Positions 1 through 8,299 of a stretch of DNA of 35,000 nucleotides are shown piece after piece (the first letter of the stretch is position 1; each line of letters starts with the position of its first letter). The notes under the pieces were generated by a model that had not been told where the DNA came from, did no database searches, and saw only the letters and a list, made by a program, of their open reading frames with translations. The translations under genes were made by a program, and so were the position numbers. The DNA is from Natranaerofaba carboxydovora (GTDB taxonomy: Bacteria; Bacillota; Natranaerobiia; Natranaerobiales; Natranaerofabaceae), in contig NZ_CP054394.1 in the NCBI RefSeq assembly GCF_022539405.1, positions 2,972,501 through 3,007,500 on the forward strand, given 5' to 3'.

Positions 1-1364
<1,364 letters not shown>

Positions 1365-1416
1365 TACCGGTTCAAATTTGGATCTACACTATGTGCAGCT
1401 TTCAGAGAATAAATGT

Positions 1417-1536
1417 GGCTGTATCTAGTTCAATTTAAAAATCAAGCGGCTTTTATTGATACATCTAAGGCTCATACCTTCGCCAAGATGTATTAGCAAA
1501 AAACCCTAAAGATTTTAAATTGAACTAGATACAGCC
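1417..1536. repeat. 24-bp perfect inverted repeat in the 23S-5S spacer
   Basis: The arms 1417-1440 and 1513-1536 are perfectly complementary over 24 nt and enclose a 72-nt loop. The loop holds a second hairpin (ATACATCT 1459-1466 with AGATGTAT 1486-1493, closed by AAGG/CCTT) and a core at 1485-1505 (AAGATGTATTAGCAA then A-rich) that recurs at 10369 and, inverted, at 8591. No U-run follows the stem, so it does not look like a terminator. It could be a small inserted element, an rRNA processing hairpin, or both. Confidence 0.85.
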
Positions 1537-1592
1537 TGAAAAAAAGCCAAAAACAAGACAATGTAATATTGATATGACCTTTGAATCTAAGG

Positions 1593-1710
1593 GTCCGGTG
1601 AAAATAGCGGAGGAGACACACCTGTTCCCATTTCGAACACAGAAGTTAAGCCCTCCTGCGCCTATGGTACTGGGAGCGAGAGCTCCCGGGAGAGTAGGTC
1701 TTTGCCGGAC
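1593..1710 (+). rRNA. rrf: 5S ribosomal RNA
   Basis: The segment matches the bacterial 5S pattern: TCCGGTGAAAATAGCGGAGG at the start, CCTGTTCCCATTTCGAACAC and GAAGTTAAGCC in the middle, GAGAGTAGGTC near the end. The termini GTCCGG and CCGGAC pair as helix I. Length is about 117 nt, as expected. It lies about 230 nt behind 23S in the same orientation, and a mobile element starts 14 bp after it. Confidence 0.96.
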
Positions 1711-1713
1711 CCT

Positions 1714-1723
1714 TTAGTTATTT
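1714..1723. repeat. Target-site duplication, left copy
   Basis: TTAGTTATTT directly abuts the left terminal inverted repeat. The identical 10 bp abut the right terminal repeat at 8300-8309. Removing the element and one copy rejoins 5S to CTGGGG plus a T-run, which restores a plausible rRNA terminator (ACCC ... GGGT and T7). Confidence 0.88.
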
Positions 1724-1779
1724 TAAGGGGTTCGATTTTGAAGTTGAAAATTTAAAATCACAAAGTAAATCACAAAAAA
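1724..1779. repeat. Left terminal inverted repeat
   Basis: It begins TAAGGGGTTCGATTTTGAAG. The first 26 bp are identical to the inverse of the right end. The next 30 bp match with seven differences and hold two TCACA sites (1758 and 1770) in the same place as in the right repeat. Confidence 0.9.
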
Positions 1780-1817
1780 GTAGCAGTTAAATCACATGAT
1801 TTTAACTGCTACTTTTT
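1775..1817. terminator. Left subterminal hairpin (possible two-way terminator)
   Basis: A perfect 17-bp stem (1775-1791 with 1801-1817) has an A-run on one side and a T-run on the other, so it could end transcription in both directions. Its stem contains GCAGTT/AACTGC, which recurs in the hairpin at the other end of the element (8164-8208). It would end rRNA read-through now that the native 5S terminator is split. Confidence 0.7.
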
Positions 1818-1856
1818 ACTATTATAACAGGAATTAATATTATAATAACTTAAAAA

Positions 1857-1932
1857 TCACAAATTTTTCACAAGATAATACACAATAGAAATAAATATTT
1901 CTGACGTGAATTTTTTGTGATTTTTAATGTGA
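1857..1932. repeat. Left phased TCACA/TGTGA site arrays
   Basis: Sites lie at 1857 and 1868 (TCACA) and 1880 (ACACA), then in the opposite orientation at 1905 (CGTGA), 1916 and 1928 (TGTGA). The steps within each trio are 11 then 12 bp. The last site ends just before the promoter of the ribbon-helix-helix gene. The terminal repeat adds sites at 1758, 1770 and 1792 (steps 12 and 22). I infer binding sites for the element's own transposition or repressor protein. Confidence 0.75.
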
Positions 1933-1936
1933 AAAT

Positions 1937-1986
1937 TTCGTTAAAAAAGTAAATATGGTATAATATAGGTGATAGGACAACCTATA
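1937..1986 (+). promoter_or_regulatory. Promoter and likely operator of the element's first gene
   Basis: A perfect TATAAT lies at 1959-1964, with only a poor -35 candidate (TTCGTT, 1937-1942) 16 bp upstream. An inverted repeat, TATAGGT (1964-1970) and ACCTATA (1980-1986), overlaps the -10 and start region, where a repressor would block transcription. The downstream gene encodes a ribbon-helix-helix protein, so autoregulation is likely. This is inference. Confidence 0.6.
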
Positions 1987-2003
1987 AGGGAGAGCTGTTA
2001 TTA

Positions 2004-2297
2004 ATGGGAATCAGGTTTTTAAAGCCTCGAAAAAAGAATACTACAAAAGTAGAGTTAGAATTGCCAAACCACTTGGTTAAGTTATTAGAATTATATGCAA
2101 ATTATTGTAATCGTAGTCGTGATGAAATAGTAGAGCATTATTTAGAGGAGATTTTAAAAGAAGATAAAGATTTTATTCAGTGGGGTAAAAATAGAAGGCA
2201 TAATAAACTTTTTAAAAAATATATTGAAGAAGTTTCAACAAGTAATACGGATAATATAACTATACTAAAAGAAGAAAAGGAAGAAGATAAGGCATGA
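2004..2297 (+). CDS. Ribbon-helix-helix DNA-binding protein of the mobile element
   Basis: A 97-residue protein. Residues 13-21 form the alternating strand typical of ribbon-helix-helix repressors (TTKVELELP), followed by helix 22-34, a NRSRD turn and a second helix at 39-52. This is the CopG/Arc type fold, which binds DNA as a dimer through the strand. The C-terminal part (53-97) is charged and of unknown role. Start ATG follows AAGGGAG at a rather long spacing. Its last four bases overlap the start of the transposase gene (ATGA), so the two are translationally coupled. I infer that it represses its own promoter (inverted repeat at 1964-1986), binds the phased TGTGA sites at the element ends, or both. 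The fold assignment is from sequence pattern only. Confidence 0.75.
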   Translation: MGIRFLKPRKKNTTKVELELPNHLVKLLELYANYCNRSRDEIVEHYLEEILKEDKDFIQWGKNRRHNKLFKKYIEEVSTSNTDNITILKEEKEEDKA

Positions 2298-4303
2298 ATT
2301 TTTATACCCGTATTGCTAATAAAAGAGACCAAATAGTAGAAATAGATACTCCTGTTTCTGAAGATAAAGTAGATTTAAGACAAGAAGATTATGAAAAGAT
2401 GTCAAGAAAAGCTTTTAATAAGAAACATAGACTGTTTTTAACAAGAGAACAATTTACACCAGTGAAATTAAAGTATAAAGACAAAACTTACCCCCTTCAG
2501 TTAAATCATTGTAATAATCCATTTTGTCGGTGGTTTGGCGAAAATCAAAGTGAAATTTCTAGATTAAGCACTAGAGGTAGAAAACGCTACAAATACAGGA
2601 TTGATGGAGATTGGGAAAAAGAAGATAGAGGTAGAATGATTATTTGTAACAATGATCCCAATGTACCAGGTGCTTATGGTAATTGTGCAACTAGACCTGT
2701 ATCTAATTGGAGTGCAGCAGAAGAAATAAAGCGATTAGTAACAATAAACACACCAGTTGATATTGAGCCAGAATATAAATATCATAAAGATTCTTGTAAT
2801 AAGCCTCACACAAACCCTTTTGATAACCCTGAAGATTTTCAGAAATATGGCAAAAGCAAATATAATTCTCAAAGACTTCGCTGTAAAGAATGCTACAAAA
2901 TTACTACTCTGATGCCTGAACGTGAAAAAGCCTTTACCTATCACCAGCAGCGAAGTGAAATAGTGCCAACCTTAGCATCAATGCTAATTAATAGAGTACC
3001 AGTTAAAAGAGCTTGTGAGATTCTTAATATTAGCTCTCAGACTTATTATGACAAGCTAGAATATGTATATCTTAGATGTTTAGAATTTTTAAGCAAATTT
3101 GAAACTAATCCATTATCTGATAAGTTTTTTGATAAATTATGGATTAACACTGACATGTTTATTTACTATTTAAACAACTCCCGTCATAAATTAAAAGGAA
3201 ATAAAAGAAGAAATAGAGTGACTAAAGAAAGTTTTAAGCGAATGGAAACAAATTTGATTGTATCTGGCGATATTCATTCGGGATATGTTTTGCGAGCAGA
3301 TTTGGCTTATGATTGGGATGCCACTAGAGAAAAATTATTAGCTGACACTAAAAAATATAAATGTGATCATATGGAAGAAAGTGAAAGAAAAAATGCCAGG
3401 CTAGAACATTCATATTTCCCTCAACCGCCTACAAAATTTGATAAAGAAAATTTATCAAATATAGATGAAGAAATAGAAAAATACAAACAGGAAAAAAAGA
3501 ATTTTGATACCAGATTTGATTATGTTAGTGGCTTACATGTGTCCCCTAGATATACTGCCATAGCCCATTTTTGGCTGCTGAAAAACTTATTGAACGTAAA
3601 AGATTGGTTTTTCATAAACGATGATGATGGCAGCTTAAAAAATAGTATCTTTCGAGTATTTAAGGATGAAATTAAAAATGGTTATGCTAATTATTTCCTG
3701 TGCCAAGTTGATCATGATAAACAATTAAGTCAAGCACTTAAGGAACATCAAGAATCCAAGATTGAGCTAAAGAACTGGAGAGATGAATGTGGCCTTTCCA
3801 AAAAGCTTTCTATTTGGCAAATAGCTCAAGATTACTTGGAACATCAGCTTGAGCATCATAATTTCTTTGAAGAGTTCTTGGATGATGATGGGAATAGTCG
3901 GATAGTTCGTGCTGGTAATCCTGTTGAGCATCCATTAGCTTCCCCCGATGCAGGATATAGAACTATAGATGTTTTAACTGATTTATCTGGACTTAATAAC
4001 AAGCAATTAGCTAAATTATTAATGCAAGTTAATAGCCGAGTTACAGATAATTTTATCCAGGAATTACGTCGTAGAGTTTCAATGTTAGAAAGACCCCTGT
4101 TAACAGCTAGGGCTCATAGAAAAAGTTATATTTATTCTAATTACAACCCTAAATATGCTCAATACCTGGCCACAATTTTAAGGACATATTATAACTTTTG
4201 TGATGCTAAAAAAGATAGAAAAGGAAATTTAACTACCCCTGCTATGAGAATTGGCATAGCAGATAAAGTTTTTGATTGGAATGATATATTATATTTTAAG
4301 TAA
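2294..4303 (+). CDS. Large DDE-like transposase, family not recognised
   Basis: A 669-residue protein. The N-terminal third has spaced cysteines suited to zinc binding (C73, C78, C118, C131, C168, and the pair C197-x2-C200). Residues 236-255 look like a helix-turn-helix (VPVKRACEILNISSQTYYDK). A possible RNase H-like catalytic core follows: D287 in WINTDMF, D443-D445 in FINDDDGS, and E599 in VSMLER. The C-terminus carries TPAMRIGIAD (648-657) followed by a W-x-D-I-L ending, resembling the tail of several integrase-type transposases. Its position inside a repeat-bounded element with a target duplication supports the transposase role more strongly than the sequence alone. It is longer than most insertion-sequence transposases. 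Catalytic residues are proposed by eye and unaligned. Start ATG overlaps the stop of the upstream gene. Confidence 0.7.
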   Translation: MNFYTRIANKRDQIVEIDTPVSEDKVDLRQEDYEKMSRKAFNKKHRLFLTREQFTPVKLKYKDKTYPLQLNHCNNPFCRWFGENQSEISRLSTRGRKRYKYRIDGDWEKEDRGRMIICNNDPNVPGAYGNCATRPVSNWSAAEEIKRLVTINTPVDIEPEYKYHKDSCNKPHTNPFDNPEDFQKYGKSKYNSQRLRCKECYKITTLMPEREKAFTYHQQRSEIVPTLASMLINRVPVKRACEILNISSQTYYDKLEYVYLRCLEFLSKFETNPLSDKFFDKLWINTDMFIYYLNNSRHKLKGNKRRNRVTKESFKRMETNLIVSGDIHSGYVLRADLAYDWDATREKLLADTKKYKCDHMEESERKNARLEHSYFPQPPTKFDKENLSNIDEEIEKYKQEKKNFDTRFDYVSGLHVSPRYTAIAHFWLLKNLLNVKDWFFINDDDGSLKNSIFRVFKDEIKNGYANYFLCQVDHDKQLSQALKEHQESKIELKNWRDECGLSKKLSIWQIAQDYLEHQLEHHNFFEEFLDDDGNSRIVRAGNPVEHPLASPDAGYRTIDVLTDLSGLNNKQLAKLLMQVNSRVTDNFIQELRRRVSMLERPLLTARAHRKSYIYSNYNPKYAQYLATILRTYYNFCDAKKDRKGNLTTPAMRIGIADKVFDWNDILYFK

Positions 4304-4427
4304 AGTGTTAAAGGATTTTATTACTAAAGAAAGAAGCTATTAGGGAAGATAAGATTATTGCTGTTCCTTAATTTAACCTAGGTTATGAAGAAAAATTAGA
4401 TGAAAATTAGTTAGCATGATATTTTAT

Positions 4428-4450
4428 AGTCCGATTTGGACTTAATTTTT
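4428..4450 (+). terminator. Weak terminator-like hairpin after the transposase gene
   Basis: AGTCC (4428-4432) pairs with GGACT (4438-4442) and is followed by TAA and seven Ts. The stem is only 5 bp. The rest of 4304-4476 is AT-rich and shows no convincing gene. Confidence 0.35.
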
Positions 4451-4476
4451 TTGAAAAATTAAAGTGAGGTGGTATT

Positions 4477-5193
4477 TTGTCAGGAAAGAGATTATTTCAT
4501 TTATTATTGATCACATGCTTATCTGTTTCAGTAGCTTTTATGACAGGTTGTACTCCAGAAGAAAAAACAGAAGTGGAGCACTTAAAAAATGAAAAAGAAC
4601 AGACAAAAGAAGAGTTTAAAGATGAATTATCTAGAAAAAAGTCTAGGATAGAAGATCTAGAACAAGAGTTAGAATCGAAAGAGCGTCAACTTAATAGGGC
4701 TGAATTTTATTCAGATGTTTTGCTTGAAATGGCTCAAACTGAAGGTGTAATGGCTCATGAGGTGTTATCGGAGGGAAAAATTAACGAACTACAGCATGAA
4801 AGTAATTTGTGGGATGGTACACTTCAGGTTGATGTTTCAGAAAATGATAAAAGTAAAGAAAAAGAATTTTCAAGCAATGGAGAGATAACAATTGACAGTT
4901 CTGAATTTGTTTTACATTTTTCAGGGAGTATAGATCCAGCATCTAACGCTGATTTTAGTGCTCACGGAATTGGATCATTTGAAAATTGGTTATATAACTT
5001 AAACGATATTGAAATTTTGGATGAAGAAAAAGTCTATGATGAAGAAGCTGCAAGTGGAGCAACTGGATTTGGGATAGGTTATGAATTCGAAGATATTTCA
5101 GACGGTAGTAGTATCGAAATAGAGATAACACCAGAAGTGAAAGATTATTTTGAATTGGATACAACAAATTTGATCATTAATGTTGAAAAGTAG
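4477..5193 (+). CDS. Lipoprotein with coiled coil, cargo gene 1 of the mobile element
   Basis: A 238-residue protein starting at TTG behind GAGGTGG. Residues 1-24 are a lipoprotein signal peptide with the lipobox MTGC, so C25 should be lipidated and the protein held outside the membrane. Residues 29-76 are very rich in E, K and Q with heptad spacing, a likely coiled coil. Residues 85-238 are acidic and probably beta-rich; I recognise no domain. The signal peptide is nearly identical to those of the next two genes, while the mature part is unrelated to them. Function unknown; surface attachment or envelope interaction is a guess. Confidence 0.8.
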   Translation: MSGKRLFHLLLITCLSVSVAFMTGCTPEEKTEVEHLKNEKEQTKEEFKDELSRKKSRIEDLEQELESKERQLNRAEFYSDVLLEMAQTEGVMAHEVLSEGKINELQHESNLWDGTLQVDVSENDKSKEKEFSSNGEITIDSSEFVLHFSGSIDPASNADFSAHGIGSFENWLYNLNDIEILDEEKVYDEEAASGATGFGIGYEFEDISDGSSIEIEITPEVKDYFELDTTNLIINVEK

Positions 5194-5271
5194 TTATGGG
5201 CAGTTTTAGACTGTTAAGATTTTCTTGTATTAACAGAGTATATTTTAGAGAGTCAGAAGCGAGGTGGTAGT

Positions 5272-6330
5272 TTGTCAGTAAGAAGGTTATTTCATTTATT
5301 ATTGATTACATGCTTGTTTGTTTCAATAGCTTTTATGGTAGGTTGTGCCACTGAGTACGAAGTAGAGGTACAGGCTGATCCTGAAAAAGCAGGAAAAATT
5401 GAGGGCGAAGGAACTTATGAAGAAGGTGATGAGGTTGCAGTTGAGACGAACCCTAAAGATGGATACGAATTTAAAAAATGGGAAAAAGATGGAGAAGAAT
5501 TAAGTCAAGATCAAGAATATAAATTTGAAGTTAAAGAAAACAAAAAATTAGTTGCTGAATTTGCAGAAACTGTAGACATTCCAGATGAAAATTTAGAAGC
5601 AGCTATTAAGCAAGAATTAGGTGTAAATCAAGTGACTAAAGAAAATATTAAAGAGTTAACATCTTTGGAGGCGAGAAGAGAAGGGATTAGCGATCTGAAT
5701 AACTTGGGAAAGGCAGAGAATCTTAAAAACTTAAACCTTTCGGGCAATAAAATTCAAGATATAACCGCTTTAACTGAACTTACTGGACTAGAGAAGTTAA
5801 ACTTAAACAATAATGAGATAACAGATATTAAAGCACTACATGAGTTAACAAATCTTAAAGAAATCAACCTTGCAGGAAATGAAATCGATGAGATAAGTTT
5901 TTTGGGAGAATTAACCGATCTCGAGGAACTTTCTGTGAAGGATTTGATATTGGTTGATTTTGTCCAATCTCCTGGAGATGACTATATAACTTATAGGGTA
6001 AAAAGCCCATTACCCTTAACTGTCGATGTTCAGGTAGTAAACATAAATGAAGATTTAAGCGTTGAACAGGTATTTGAACCAAATAGTGTTACTGATCGGG
6101 GCGAGCTTTATAGTTTTACTGAAGCGTCTTCCTATGAAGACCCATTTGTTCAGCATGTTCCCAAAACACATCCATTTGACGTTTATAAAGACCATGAATG
6201 GGAAAATACAGAAGTTTTAAAAGTTGTTGTTCGTGAAGAACTTGATGAGGGTATGGAAGGAGAACACAAACCATCTGGAGAGTATAAATTTGATTTTAAA
6301 AACAGAGAGATTATTGAGATTAATGATTAG
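5272..6330 (+). CDS. Leucine-rich-repeat lipoprotein, cargo gene 2 of the mobile element
   Basis: A 352-residue protein starting at TTG behind GAGGTGG. Signal peptide 1-24, lipobox MVGC, lipidated C25. Residues 29-97 resemble the divergent InlB B-repeat (YEVEVQADPE, then GYEFKKWEKDG and a VAEF end). Residues 102-130 (IPDENLEAAIKQELG) match the cap that precedes internalin-like repeats. Residues 145-225 hold about four leucine-rich repeats of the 22-residue type (LKNLNLSGNKIQDITAL). Residues 226-352 are an extra domain I do not recognise. Such proteins usually bind other proteins at the cell surface. The first 130 residues are closely similar to the next gene, so the pair arose by tandem duplication. 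Confidence 0.85.
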   Translation: MSVRRLFHLLLITCLFVSIAFMVGCATEYEVEVQADPEKAGKIEGEGTYEEGDEVAVETNPKDGYEFKKWEKDGEELSQDQEYKFEVKENKKLVAEFAETVDIPDENLEAAIKQELGVNQVTKENIKELTSLEARREGISDLNNLGKAENLKNLNLSGNKIQDITALTELTGLEKLNLNNNEITDIKALHELTNLKEINLAGNEIDEISFLGELTDLEELSVKDLILVDFVQSPGDDYITYRVKSPLPLTVDVQVVNINEDLSVEQVFEPNSVTDRGELYSFTEASSYEDPFVQHVPKTHPFDVYKDHEWENTEVLKVVVREELDEGMEGEHKPSGEYKFDFKNREIIEIND

Positions 6331-6423
6331 TTCTTTATGAGGAAGTTTACAATTCATGTATAGTATCTGATTTATGTCCCTGTCACAGGGTATATTTTAG
6401 AGAGTTAGAAGTGAGGTGATAGT

Positions 6424-8103
6424 TTGTCAGTAAGAAAATTGTTTCATTTATTATTGATCACATGCTTATTTGTTTCAGTAGCTTTTATGACAGGTTGTAC
6501 TCCAGAGTACGAAGTAGAAGTACAGGCTGATCCTGAAGAAACAGGAGAAATTAAGGGCGAAGGCACTTATGAGGAAGGTGAAGAGGTTACAGTAGAGGTT
6601 GAATCTAAAGAGGGTTATGAATTTGAAGGTTGGTATAAGGGTGAAGAAAGAGTCAGCGAAGCTGAAGAATATGAATTTGAAATTGAAGAAAACAAAGAAT
6701 TAGTTGCTGGTTTTGCTGAAATTGTAAACATTCCTGATGAAAACTTAGAGGCAGCAATTAAGGAAGAATTAGGTGTAGATCAAGTGACTAAAGAAAATAT
6801 TGAGGATTTAACGGTCTTGGATGCAGTTGGTGAAGATATAACTAACATCGAAGGAATTGAGCATGCAGTCAATTTAGAAGAACTTGATCTTGGTAGGACC
6901 AATATAAGAGATGAAGGAATAGAGCAACTAGCAGAAGCTGATGATTTAGAAGAACTTAATCTTTTTCATACCAATGTAACAGATAAAGGAGTAGAAAATT
7001 TGGCGGAAGCTGACAATTTAGAAGAGCTTGATCTTAGTCATAACGAAGTAACAGATGACGGGGTAAAACAACTAGCAGAAGCTGATAATTTAGAAGAGCT
7101 TGACCTTCGTCATACCGAAGTAACAGATAAAGGAGTAGAACATCTGGCGGAAGCTGATAATTTAGAAGAACTTAATCTTTTTTATACCAATGTAACAGAT
7201 AAAGGAGTAGAACATTTGGCAGAAGCTGACAATTTAGAATATCTTACTCTTCCAGGAGTTCGAAGAGTTGCAGGAGGAAAAAACGAATCCGAAGTAACAA
7301 ATGTGAATCCACTGGCAGAAGCTGAAAATTTAGAAAAACTTGATCTTAGAGGAACCGAAGTAACAAATGAAGGAGTAGAATACCTGGCAAAAGCAGACAT
7401 ATTGGAAGTGCTTGATCTCGAAGATACCCAAATAACAGGTGAAGTAATAAAACATCTATCAGAAGTTGAAAATTTAGAAAAACTTAAGCTTAGCAGAACT
7501 GAAGTAACAGATGACGAGATAAAAGACCTGGCAAAAGACCTGGCAGAAATTGATAATTTGGAACACCTTGATCTTAGAGGAACCGAAGTAACAGACGTAA
7601 ACGCACTAGCAGAAGCTGATAATTTAAAAGAGCTTTATATTGGCATAGCAAAAAGTGAATGGTTACATTTCACCGAAGTAACAGACGATGGGGTAAAACA
7701 ACTACCAGAAAATGATAGTTTAAAAAAGCTTGACATTAGCGGAACCGAAATAACAGATGAAGGAATAGAACAATTAGCAGAAGCAGATAGTTTAGAATAT
7801 CTTAATCTTGAAAGAACCGAAGTAACAGATGAAGGGATAAAACACTTGACAGAATTTGATAATTTGGAACACCTTAATCTTAGAAGTCTTAGAAGAACTG
7901 AAGTAACAGATGAAGGAATAAAACACCTAGCAGAACTTGATAATTTAGAAGAGCTTAGTCTTCATGATACCGAAGTAACAGATGAAGGATTAGAATACCT
8001 GGCAGAAGCAGATAGTTTAGAAGAGCTTGATATTAGAAGAACCGAAGTAGAGGATGAAATAATATCCAAATTAGAAAATGCAGGTATTGATGTCACATAT
8101 TGA
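6424..8103 (+). CDS. Long leucine-rich-repeat lipoprotein, cargo gene 3 of the mobile element
   Basis: A 559-residue protein starting at TTG behind GAGGTGA. Signal peptide 1-24, lipobox MTGC, C25 lipidated. An InlB B-repeat-like domain (29-97) and a cap (102-130) precede a long solenoid at about 145-555. The repeats are 22-24 residues, with the pattern DNLEELDLRHTEVTDKGVEH, of the T-E-V-T-D-x-G type seen in ribonuclease-inhibitor-like and bacterial LRR proteins. Many repeats are near-identical at the DNA level, indicating recent expansion. A few (around residues 280-295 and 410-425) are irregular in length. The protein is strongly acidic. It lacks the C-terminal domain of the upstream paralogue. 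Partner and function are unknown. Confidence 0.87.
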   Translation: MSVRKLFHLLLITCLFVSVAFMTGCTPEYEVEVQADPEETGEIKGEGTYEEGEEVTVEVESKEGYEFEGWYKGEERVSEAEEYEFEIEENKELVAGFAEIVNIPDENLEAAIKEELGVDQVTKENIEDLTVLDAVGEDITNIEGIEHAVNLEELDLGRTNIRDEGIEQLAEADDLEELNLFHTNVTDKGVENLAEADNLEELDLSHNEVTDDGVKQLAEADNLEELDLRHTEVTDKGVEHLAEADNLEELNLFYTNVTDKGVEHLAEADNLEYLTLPGVRRVAGGKNESEVTNVNPLAEAENLEKLDLRGTEVTNEGVEYLAKADILEVLDLEDTQITGEVIKHLSEVENLEKLKLSRTEVTDDEIKDLAKDLAEIDNLEHLDLRGTEVTDVNALAEADNLKELYIGIAKSEWLHFTEVTDDGVKQLPENDSLKKLDISGTEITDEGIEQLAEADSLEYLNLERTEVTDEGIKHLTEFDNLEHLNLRSLRRTEVTDEGIKHLAELDNLEELSLHDTEVTDEGLEYLAEADSLEELDIRRTEVEDEIISKLENAGIDVTY

Positions 8104-8163
8104 TGTAAGAAAAGACTTAACTTAGGAATGCGGGGAAGATTGTCTGATTTATGTGTCTTAAAT

Positions 8164-8210
8164 AAAAATGGCAGTTCTCATTTATCAAAATGAGAGAACT
8201 GCCATTTTTT
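8164..8210. terminator. Right subterminal hairpin (two-way terminator)
   Basis: The stem 8164-8183 with 8188-8208 has one 2-nt bulge, an A-run before and eight Ts after. It ends the lipoprotein transcript and could also stop transcription entering from the right. It contains GCAGTT/AACTGC like the left-end hairpin at 1775-1817. From here to 8299 there is no gene, only the end repeat array. Confidence 0.8.
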
Positions 8211-8214
8211 TTAG

Positions 8215-8265
8215 TGTGAAAAATTTGTGATTTACCATGTGAATTTTTTGTGATTTCGCCTGTGA
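8215..8265. repeat. Right phased TGTGA site array
   Basis: Five perfect TGTGA sites start at 8215, 8226, 8238, 8249 and 8261, steps 11-12-11-12 bp, about one helical turn each. They place equivalent groups on one face of the DNA. The inner three lie outside or at the edge of the 56-bp terminal repeat; the outer two correspond to the TCACA sites in the left repeat. Confidence 0.85.
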
Positions 8266-8299
8266 TTTTCGAATTTCAACTTCAAAATCGAACCCCTTA
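8244..8299. repeat. Right terminal inverted repeat
   Basis: Inverse copy of 1724-1779. It ends CTTCAAAATCGAACCCCTTA, immediately before the right target duplication. Confidence 0.9.

Larger units (their letters stand above)
1724..8299 (+). mobile_element. 6.58-kb transposon-like element with lipoprotein cargo
   Basis: The boundaries are set by terminal inverted repeats (left 1724-1779, right 8244-8299; outer 26 bp identical, about 49 of 56 overall) and by a perfect flanking 10-bp direct repeat. Contents in order: subterminal hairpin, phased TCACA/TGTGA sites, promoter, ribbon-helix-helix gene, large transposase-like gene with a 4-bp overlap, three paralogous lipoprotein genes, a second hairpin and a second site array. 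All genes read left to right. It is inserted between 5S rRNA and the distal half of the rRNA terminator. I cannot place it in a named insertion-sequence family. The intact ends and reading frames suggest a recent arrival. Confidence 0.88.

Noticed and set aside
1724-1932. CRISPR-like reading of the repeated TCACA sites
   Set aside because: Units are 5 bp with 11-12-bp steps and change orientation; there are no spacers of CRISPR length and no cas genes.
4304-4476. Remnant gene between transposase and first lipoprotein
   Set aside because: No frame of useful length and no recognisable residue pattern.
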